Shown: positions 48,703 through 54,505 of the stretch, one piece after another | Position numbering within the stretch: the first letter of the stretch is position 1 | Layout: every line of letters begins with the position of its first letter | Source of the DNA: Actinomadura viridilutea | GTDB taxonomy: Bacteria; Actinomycetota; Actinomycetes; Streptosporangiales; Streptosporangiaceae | Direction of reading: 5' to 3' | Length of the DNA: 54,505 nucleotides | Assembly (NCBI GenBank): GCA_003001795.1 | Contig: PVNI01000027.1 | Coordinates: 1-54,505, forward strand | Made by a program: the position numbers and the translations under genes | Notes under the pieces: model-generated | What the model saw: the letters and a program-made list of their open reading frames with translations, nothing else | What the model was told of the DNA's origin: nothing | The model's database searches: none

Positions 48703-49656
48703 TCAGTCTTCCTCGTCCCCGAAGATCGACTCAGCGACCTCCTCGACGACCTCTTCGGCGATCATCTCTCCGGCCATGCCGACCGCGACGCCCGCCGCCG
48801 CGCCGGCCGCGACACCGCCCCAGCCGGGGCCATGGTGATGTCCCCCGTGGTGGCCGTACCCGCCGTGGCCACCGTGACCGCCGAGGCGTCCGGCGGCCAG
48901 GGCGTCCAGCCAGGCGGTCAGGTCGGCCTCCCAGTTCACGGCCATCGCCTCGCCGTGGGGAACCTGGACGCGGAAGATCTGGTCGGTGGAGCCGAACAGG
49001 CCCGAACGCTTGTCGGCCTCCAGCACGACCGTCAAAGCGCCGGGGTCGGCGACGAACGTCAGCTCCACCTCGTTGATGCGACCGGCGTAAGCGGACGGCG
49101 GATAGAACTCGATCTCCTGGTAGAACGGCAGCTGCTGCGCGACGCCGTGAATGTGGCCGTACTCGACGTCGGCGCCCTTGAAGACGAATCCCACCTGCTC
49201 GAAGGCGCGCAGGACACGCTCCTGGGACGGCAGCGGCGCGATCGAGACCGGGTCGAGGTCGCCCTTGTCGACCGCCTTGGCCACCGCCAGCTCGGTCCGC
49301 ACGCCCAGCACCATGCCGTGCAGCGGCTGCCCGTACACCTCGGTGATCGGCGTCTCCCACGGGACGGGCAGCCGGAACGGGATGAGCCTGTCGGCCTTGG
49401 CGCCCAGCTGGAACGGCCCGGACACGTCGACGCGGTGGAACTCGATCGCACCGGAGGACTCCCCGCCCTCGTGCTCGACCTCGACGTTGGTGACCAGGCT
49501 CAGGGTCACCCGCTGAATGTCGACGTCGTAGTCGGCGGCGGTGATGCGCACCTCCCCGGACAGCGACTCGCCGGGGCGGCAACTCGGCACCGCCAGCACG
49601 GTGTCGACCTTCGGGCCGCCGACCCCCAGCGCTCCCATCATCTTCTTGAAGACCAC
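48703..49656 (-). CDS. Spo0M-like (arrestin-fold) protein with His/Gly-rich tail, copy 2
   Basis: The product has 317 residues from the GTG at 49656, with AAGGAGG upstream. It is a clear paralogue of the gene at 45556: V-F-K-K-M-M-G-A-L-G-V-G-G-P at the start, G-E-S-L-S-G-E-V near 30-37, P-F-R-L-P-V-P-W-E near 93-101 and L-P-F-Y-Q-E-I-E-F near 175-183. The tail again has a His/Gly run (about 255-273, with H-H-G-G-H-H-H) and a glycine-zipper-like segment, but the acidic end is shorter. The two copies flank the BlaI/M56 pair in inverted order. Confidence 0.9.
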   Translation of the reverse strand: MVFKKMMGALGVGGPKVDTVLAVPSCRPGESLSGEVRITAADYDVDIQRVTLSLVTNVEVEHEGGESSGAIEFHRVDVSGPFQLGAKADRLIPFRLPVPWETPITEVYGQPLHGMVLGVRTELAVAKAVDKGDLDPVSIAPLPSQERVLRAFEQVGFVFKGADVEYGHIHGVAQQLPFYQEIEFYPPSAYAGRINEVELTFVADPGALTVVLEADKRSGLFGSTDQIFRVQVPHGEAMAVNWEADLTAWLDALAAGRLGGHGGHGGYGHHGGHHHGPGWGGVAAGAAAGVAVGMAGEMIAEEVVEEVAESIFGDEED

Positions 49657-50130
49657 TACGCCCCCTCCTTGGTCACGCGGCTCGCGAACCAGGCACCGCG
49701 CCGACCGACGGCGCCAGCCGAACGCCGCCATACTATTACGCTTGTAGTTTCTAGCTCCTGCTTCCGTCGATGTCACTGGGGCTCCCCCGGCCAGCATGCG
49801 GCCGCTCGATGCCCGACGGACACGGACGGGAAGAGGCCCCCCCAGACGCACACCTGAAGCGCTCATCGCCCAGCCCCATACCGTGCCGGTCCACCGAATC
49901 CTGGTCAGCGGGCTCTCCCCCTGAGCCGCCTGCCATACCAATTCGGTTAGTGGACGCCATCGCGCTGTTGGCCGTCCGCTGCGGTGACGTGCCGCAGACG
50001 CACACGGCGGCATGACTGCCACCGGCATGCCGCGATGCTCCCGTTCGCATCACAAAGCGCAGGCGCGAGCCCAGAACTGTTCACTGACTTTGACGACCGT
50101 GAAGCAGGCCGACCAGGGGCTTCCCAGCGG
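49657..50130. other. Intergenic region
   Basis: This holds the promoter of the second Spo0M-like gene (AACTACAAGCG and TAATAGTATG on the minus strand near 49730-49750 are candidate elements). The remainder shows no gene. I looked for a small FxLD-type precursor peptide here and saw none. Confidence 0.45.
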
Positions 50131-51360
50131 TCACCATGTGAGGACCATGCGGCTGTCGCGCTTGTCGATGGTCGGGCCACTGATCATCTGCTCGTCCGGA
50201 GTGCCCGCCGGATACAGGGTGACGGTCGGCTGGGCGTCCCGATTCTCGGCCCAGAGGCGGATCTGCTCCACGATGCGTTCGGCGAGTTCGACACCGCGGG
50301 GACCGTGGCCGATCGCGCCGATCTCCCAGCGGGAAACGCCTGCGGCGACACGGCGGGACGCCAGATAGGCGATCGAGTCGCCTTCGACCAATGCCGGGTT
50401 GACGGGGGATGCCGGGGTGGCCCGACCGCCGCGAACCGCGCTGGGACCGGCACTGAACTGGCAGGTGCCGGGCTCGATGGTGGACAACCGCAGCCAGATC
50501 CCTTCTATGGACCGGATCCTTTCCACGGGCTGGTCACCGTCGATGACCACTCCCGACCACGTCTCGACGCGAGGAGCGTCGAGCACACCGTGCAGGAGTT
50601 CTCCGTCGATGGACTGGTCCGGGTCGGTGAACAGGACGACGTCGTCGGCGAGGGCGACGGTACGTTCACCGTCGTTTCCGCCGGTCATGGCGATGAAGCC
50701 GCACAGGTGCATCGACCGTGAGATCAGCGACGCTGGGCGTCCCGGTCCGGCGGGCTGGTGGTCCAGGGCGAGCGAACGGGTGAGGCCGCGCCAGCGCAGT
50801 GGGACCACGACACGGCCGGCGGGGGCGAGCTGGGCCCACCAGGCGGCGGGAATGTCCCAGGCGCCCGCGGTCACGATGATCAGGTCGAAGGGCGCGTGCT
50901 CGGGGGCGCCGAGCGCGCCGTCGCCGGTCAGCACGAGAACGTCCTCGTACCCGGTGTCGTCCAGGTTGCGGCGGGCGGCGGCCGCCACGTCGTCGTAGAT
51001 CTCGATCGTGGTGACCTGTCCGGTGCCGCCGACGAGCTCGTGCAGCAGTGCGGCGTTGTATCCGGTGCCCGCGCCGATCTCCAGCACACGCCATCCGGGC
51101 CGCGGTCGGGCTTGTTCCAGCATCTGGGCGACGATGGTGGGCTGGCTCGCGGAGCTGAGCGGGGCTCCGTCGCTGCCGCACTTGGTGACGACGCTCCGGT
51201 CGGCGTAGGCATCCGCGATGGGCATGCCGGGGAGGAACCGGTGGCGCGGCACGGCTCGAAAGGCCGCCTCGATCGCGGAGGTGCGGATGACGCCTTCGGC
51301 GACGAGGTGATCGACCAGCCCTCGACGCGCAGCATCGGCCTGGGTGCCGTCGACGCTCAT
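50131..51360 (-). CDS. FxLD-system methyltransferase (protein-L-isoaspartate methyltransferase-like)
   Basis: The product has 409 residues from the ATG at 51360. The N-terminal region is PCMT-like: R-A-V-P-R-H-R-F-L near 36-44, S-S-A-S-Q-P-T-I near 70-77, V-L-E-I-G-A-G-T-G-Y-N near 92-102 and the motif-II region L-V-L-T-G-D-G-A near 138-145. The C-terminal half (about 230-409) has G-D-S-I-A-Y-L, I-G-H-G-P-R-G and Y-P-A-G-T-P-D near its end, as in methyltransferases annotated with FxLD lanthipeptides. No precursor peptide or lanthipeptide synthetase is in the window, so it is an orphan here. Confidence 0.75.
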   Translation of the reverse strand: MSVDGTQADAARRGLVDHLVAEGVIRTSAIEAAFRAVPRHRFLPGMPIADAYADRSVVTKCGSDGAPLSSASQPTIVAQMLEQARPRPGWRVLEIGAGTGYNAALLHELVGGTGQVTTIEIYDDVAAAARRNLDDTGYEDVLVLTGDGALGAPEHAPFDLIIVTAGAWDIPAAWWAQLAPAGRVVVPLRWRGLTRSLALDHQPAGPGRPASLISRSMHLCGFIAMTGGNDGERTVALADDVVLFTDPDQSIDGELLHGVLDAPRVETWSGVVIDGDQPVERIRSIEGIWLRLSTIEPGTCQFSAGPSAVRGGRATPASPVNPALVEGDSIAYLASRRVAAGVSRWEIGAIGHGPRGVELAERIVEQIRLWAENRDAQPTVTLYPAGTPDEQMISGPTIDKRDSRMVLTW

Positions 51361-51604
51361 CGCAACGCAGTCTAGGCCGGGGACGCACGGCATCCCAGAT
51401 GTTCGCGCACCGGTCAGGAGGTGTCGTGGGCGGCCTCGAGAGCGCATCCACTGCGCCGCACGACCTGGTACGCGTTTTGCGGGACAGGCTGAGAACCCTC
51501 TAGACGGCACCGGCCACAGGCCAACTGTGTGTTCTCACAGCTCAAGCGCCCTCCAGGCGTTATGGTCGCGCCGCAGCGCCGACCACAGCGTCCGGAGGAA
51601 CTCC

Positions 51605-52057
51605 ATGGCGGAGCAGAAGCGGTACCGCTCGATCATCGACGTCCACGTGATCCTGGAACGCGGTGGAGAGATCCTCCTGCTGGAGCGGCGGGGCACCGGG
51701 TACTGCGACGGCATGCTGCACCTGCCGTCCGGCCACCTCGACGACGGTGAACCCGTCACGCACGGGGCCGCCCGGGAAGCGTTCGAGGAGGTCGGCGTCC
51801 GCATCGACCCGGACGCTCTGCGCCTGGCCGCGGTGGTGCACCACCGGCAGCACCCGGACCTGGCACGGATCGGCTTCTTCTTCGCCGCCTCCCGCTGGAA
51901 GGGCGAGCCTTACAACGCCGAACCGCACAAGTGCGGAAAGCTGCTGTGGACGGACCCTGCCATCCTGCCGTCCAACACGATCGACTACACGGCCGCCGGT
52001 ATCCGCGCCTACCTGACCGGCGCCCCGCTCACCCTCCACGGCTGGGACGGCACCTGA
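51605..52057 (+). CDS. Nudix hydrolase
   Basis: The product has 150 residues. The Nudix box is complete: G-H-L-D-D-G-E-x7-R-E-A-F-E-E-V-G-V at about 43-65, with the metal-binding Glu pair. The surrounding strands (I-D-V-H-V-I-L near 11-17 and G-F-F-F-A-A near 88-93) fit the family fold. It would hydrolyse a nucleoside diphosphate linked to another group; the exact substrate is open. GGAGGA lies seven bases before the ATG at 51605. It is divergent from the FxLD methyltransferase gene. Confidence 0.9.
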   Translation: MAEQKRYRSIIDVHVILERGGEILLLERRGTGYCDGMLHLPSGHLDDGEPVTHGAAREAFEEVGVRIDPDALRLAAVVHHRQHPDLARIGFFFAASRWKGEPYNAEPHKCGKLLWTDPAILPSNTIDYTAAGIRAYLTGAPLTLHGWDGT

Positions 52058-52435
52058 GCATGACAACGCCGCCCGCGCTCCTCCATGCGGGTGGTGGCCG
52101 TCCTGTGCGTTCCCTTCATCGACGGCATGCCGCAACCATCAACTGCGGCGATGACCGTCACCGGCAGTCGGCGACGAGCAGGGCAGGACGCTTTCACATC
52201 TACGGCTCCAGCAATGCTGCTGATGCGAGATGAACCGCGCCTCCGCCGCAGGCGGGCGCCTCCTATCGCCCTCCTATCCCGGATTCATCGGATTGACCGG
52301 TGATCTTGCGGTGAGGAGTGCCCACGACATCACGGGACAGTTCTGCTCTTCGTCCCTCGAACGCCGAGCCGGGCAGTGCTTGAGCTGGTGGATCTCATGG
52401 GAGTGGCACCGGCTCTGGCGAAGCCGCCTCGCTTG
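52058..52435. other. Region without a supported gene
   Basis: Short overlapping frames only; none has a ribosome site together with a sensible protein. Confidence 0.5.
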
Positions 52436-52921
52436 CTACACCCAGCGGCCGTCCTCGGTGTTCCGAACGAACAACTTGTGTTTCGCGTAGCCGGGCCAGA
52501 TGGATCCATGGCCGACGAGCCCTCTTTCTTGGCCGGCGCTGAGGGCAAGGCCCCAGCTGGTGACGAACGTCAGGCTTCCACCGCCGTACCCGATGGACAG
52601 CACGACAGGACTGCTGGGGTCCAGCGCGATCAGACCGAACACCGGTACGGTGGCGACCAGGAAGACGGCGGCCGCGATCCAACGGCGGACACGCCTTCGA
52701 CGCGTTGCCGCAAGGCTGTGCACGTTGTAGGTCAGCCTTTCCCCGCACACTGAGCATGTGACAGTGCAGCGACGGGCTGGTTCTCCGTCCGCGGGCCGTT
52801 CAACGGCCCAAGTCCGACCGCGGTAGTCCCAGGCGGCCGTGTTGTAGGAAACCGAGCGTCCGATGAAGTTCTGGCGATGGCCCAGCATCGTGTGTTGGTT
52901 TCGCTCGATCGCCAGCGCCAC
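52436..52921 (-). CDS. Hypothetical protein with Cys pair and two membrane spans
   Basis: The product has about 161 residues from the GTG at 52921, which has GGAG nearby. The N-terminal part holds C-T-V-T-C-S-V-C-G near 63-71, which may bind a metal, then two hydrophobic spans at about 92-113 and 116-138. It resembles small stress or zinc-ribbon membrane proteins, but I do not recognise a family. The start is uncertain; an ATG at 52888 would give a shorter version. Confidence 0.5.
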   Translation of the reverse strand: MALAIERNQHTMLGHRQNFIGRSVSYNTAAWDYRGRTWAVERPADGEPARRCTVTCSVCGERLTYNVHSLAATRRRRVRRWIAAAVFLVATVPVFGLIALDPSSPVVLSIGYGGGSLTFVTSWGLALSAGQERGLVGHGSIWPGYAKHKLFVRNTEDGRWV

Positions 52922-53260
52922 GCCGTGACTCCTCCGGTTCGCCCTCCGCCCGAGACAAACCCGCATCCTCGCCACTGCCGCACCCGAGGTCAAGCGCGTC
53001 GGCGCCATCGCTTCCGAGGTGCACGGTCCACATCGCAACAAGTACTGCCGACCTAGGTTTTGTCAGGGCGGACAGCGGACGGCGCTGATCGAAGTCGGTG
53101 GATCCGACTTCTCGATCCGAAGGCTGCTGGTTCAAGCTTCACTCGCCCCCCAACGCCTACCGCCCCGGTCACGTCATTCTTTTCCCCATGCTTCTCGGTA
53201 GTCGGACGCGGGCAGCACCGCCCCAGCGTCACCCATCGGTCCGACATCGGCAGACCCGCG
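52922..53260. other. Region without a supported gene
   Basis: Upstream of the hypothetical membrane protein gene. Frames here are short and overlap; I see no motif. Confidence 0.45.
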
Positions 53261-53445
53261 GAGCCAAGGCCAACTTGGTGCTGGTGGTGACCACGAACCC
53301 TTTCATCGAACCCGCGAAGGACTTCGCGGCAATGTCAGGGCTGCTCCTCATTGACCGCACGGGGCTGATCGATTGGGCCAGCCGCGGCAAGCACCTCTAC
53401 GACGTTCTCGGCATTGATCCGCAAGCCCACCGTCCCGCCTGGTGA
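53261..53445 (+). pseudogene. C-terminal fragment of an Mrr-like endonuclease
   Basis: The frame to the TGA at 53443-53445 reads A-N-L-V-L-V-V-T-T-N-P-F, then A-A-M-S-G-L-L-L-I-D-R-T-G-L-I-D-W, the same pattern as the end of the intact Mrr-like protein at 43075 (L-V-T-S-N-T-F-T and L-V-L-I-D-R-D-R-L). The catalytic D-x-n-Q-x-K part is missing, so this is a remnant of a second nuclease gene. Confidence 0.5.
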
Positions 53446-53795
53446 TGGCGCCCGTCTTGTGTGCGTGTCGGTAGGCGTCGCACGACGCCGTCCTCAACAG
53501 CGGTCGGCGCTCGTCTGACGCACGCAGACGTTTCTCGTCAGCGTCATGCACGACCCGTGGCATTGCAGCTGGAGTTTTGCGCAGATCATCGTCCGAGATG
53601 GCCGACTGCTGCAGGTGCGAGTCCGATCAGGCGTCACGCGCCGTCCCGGGACACGCCCGACCTGAGGCGGCGACAGCTTCCAATCGCACGTCACAACTTG
53701 TCCAGGATTCACCGATCAGCGACCGCTTGGCGTGATCATGTCGTTACGCTGTGGAGGAGGAGTGCCCCAGCACCTCACCCGCAGGAGGCGGCACC
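53446..53795. other. Intergenic region before the last gene
   Basis: No supported gene. The promoter of the downstream membrane protein should be here; I cannot place it. Confidence 0.45.
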
Positions 53796-54505
53796 ATGCG
53801 CAAACTCCCCGGTCCAGCCTGGGCCTATGTCGGCGCCACGCTCACCTTGGCCGGTTGGCTGATCGCCGTCTCTCTCACCGCCGCCACGGCGGAATTCTCC
53901 ACGCGCGACTGGACCACGCTCGCGGTGCTGGCCGTCCTGTTCTGGGTCTGCGACTCGGCGCCGGCGCGGCTCGGCGTCGTGCAAAGCGCCAGAGTGTCGC
54001 TGGCGTTCGCGGCCAGTCTGGCGTCGGTCGTGCTGTTCGGCCCCGGCGGCGCCGCGCTCCTCGGGCTGTCCGCCCTCGTCACCGGGCAGCGCCTGTTGGC
54101 CCCGATCAAGCGGCTCTTCAACGGCGCGCAGTTCGCCATCAGCGGGTACACCGCCGGCGCCGTGTTCGAACTCCTCGGCGGCAGCCCGCTCCAACCCGGC
54201 CAGGCCGACTGGGTCGAACAGGTGATCGTCCCGTTCGTCGCCGCGGCCGTCACCTTCGTCGGGGTCAACCTGCTGCTGCTCGCCGGGATCCTGCTGTTGT
54301 CCAAGCAGGCGGCGCCGCGCGAGCTGCTGCGCGAAAGCCGGGACCTGGCGGTCAGCTGCCTCGGCTACGGCATGTTCGGCCTGCTCATCGCGGGCCTGTG
54401 GCCGCACGTGGGCACGTTCGCGGCGGTGCTGGTGCTGCTGCCGCTGTTCATCGCGCGCTGGGCGCTGGAGCAGACCCACGCCCAGCAGAAGGCCCACGCG
54501 GCCAC
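53796..54505 (+). CDS. Membrane N-terminus of a probable HD-GYP-type phosphodiesterase (cut by window end)
   Basis: The ATG at 53796 has GCAGGAGGC six bases upstream and the frame is open to the window end, 236 codons. It encodes 7-8 hydrophobic spans: A-Y-V-G-A-T-L-T-L-A-G-W-L-I at 10-23, L-A-V-L-A-V-L-F-W near 45-53, further spans to about 210, and then R-W-A-L-E-Q-T-H near 224-231. This layout, with L-F-N-G-A-Q-F-A near 108-115, is seen in actinobacterial proteins that end in an HD-GYP or HD phosphohydrolase domain. That domain would lie beyond the window, so the assignment is tentative. Confidence 0.55.
   Translation, partial: MRKLPGPAWAYVGATLTLAGWLIAVSLTAATAEFSTRDWTTLAVLAVLFWVCDSAPARLGVVQSARVSLAFAASLASVVLFGPGGAALLGLSALVTGQRLLAPIKRLFNGAQFAISGYTAGAVFELLGGSPLQPGQADWVEQVIVPFVAAAVTFVGVNLLLLAGILLLSKQAAPRELLRESRDLAVSCLGYGMFGLLIAGLWPHVGTFAAVLVLLPLFIARWALEQTHAQQKAHAA

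Noticed and set aside
49657..51604. Search for an FxLD lanthipeptide precursor next to the methyltransferase
   Set aside because: No short frame with a leader and an F-x-L-D core was found on either strand.

Overview
The window is high-GC DNA from a filamentous actinomycete. The signs are GC-rich third positions, many GTG/TTG starts, an SsgB-like sporulation regulator, polyphosphate glucokinase, a PGPGW membrane protein and an orphan FxLD-type methyltransferase. A Streptosporangiales/Actinomadura-like source is my guess; nothing fixes the genus.

Left part (1-22 kb), mostly intact housekeeping and transport genes. The first 250 bases hold tandem promoters and leader of a leftward rRNA operon whose genes lie outside the window. 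Then come a CD225/DUF2752 membrane pair, a xanthine/urate-type permease, a phosphoesterase, a lipoprotein, a TetR gene with a perfect operator followed by an ABC exporter, an ArsB/NhaD-type permease with a long structured leader, KtrAB potassium uptake, YnfA, PadR, a PAP2 phosphatase, a GH16 glucanase with its LacI regulator, and a GntR-controlled sugar-acid operon. In that operon two small coupled genes are broken (one internal TAG, one frameshift).

Middle (22-44 kb), intact genes among wreckage. Recognisable remnants are a flavoprotein, a [NiFe]-hydrogenase large-subunit piece, a frameshifted SsuC-like permease and an ArsR tail. A 10-repeat type I-E-like CRISPR array (28535-29110) has no cas genes nearby and has one lone inverted repeat about 350 bp upstream. 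A conserved block follows: PGPGW protein, SsgB, SthA, TetR plus SugE-type SMR pump, PpgK, and PabB/PabC. A tRNA-Gly/Cys/Val cluster is the scar of an old integration: the 3' half of tRNA-Val is repeated 2.1 kb away and the interval holds a decayed tyrosine recombinase and a methyltransferase gene. A TetR/MFS drug-efflux pair follows.

Right part (42-54.5 kb), accessory. It holds a membrane-anchored Mrr-like nuclease, desaturase and hemolysin-III remnants, then a symmetrical block of two Spo0M-like genes with unusual His/Gly-rich tails flanking a BlaI repressor and M56 metallopeptidase. After these come the FxLD-system methyltransferase, a Nudix hydrolase, a small membrane protein, an Mrr fragment, and the start of a polytopic membrane protein (probably an HD-GYP phosphodiesterase) cut by the window end.

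The best leads are the Spo0M-BlaI/M56 block, the structured RNA leader at 8761-8870, the tRNA-Val element scar, the cas-less CRISPR array, and the set of operator palindromes next to the regulators that probably bind them. All functional calls rest on reading motifs by eye; no database search was run.
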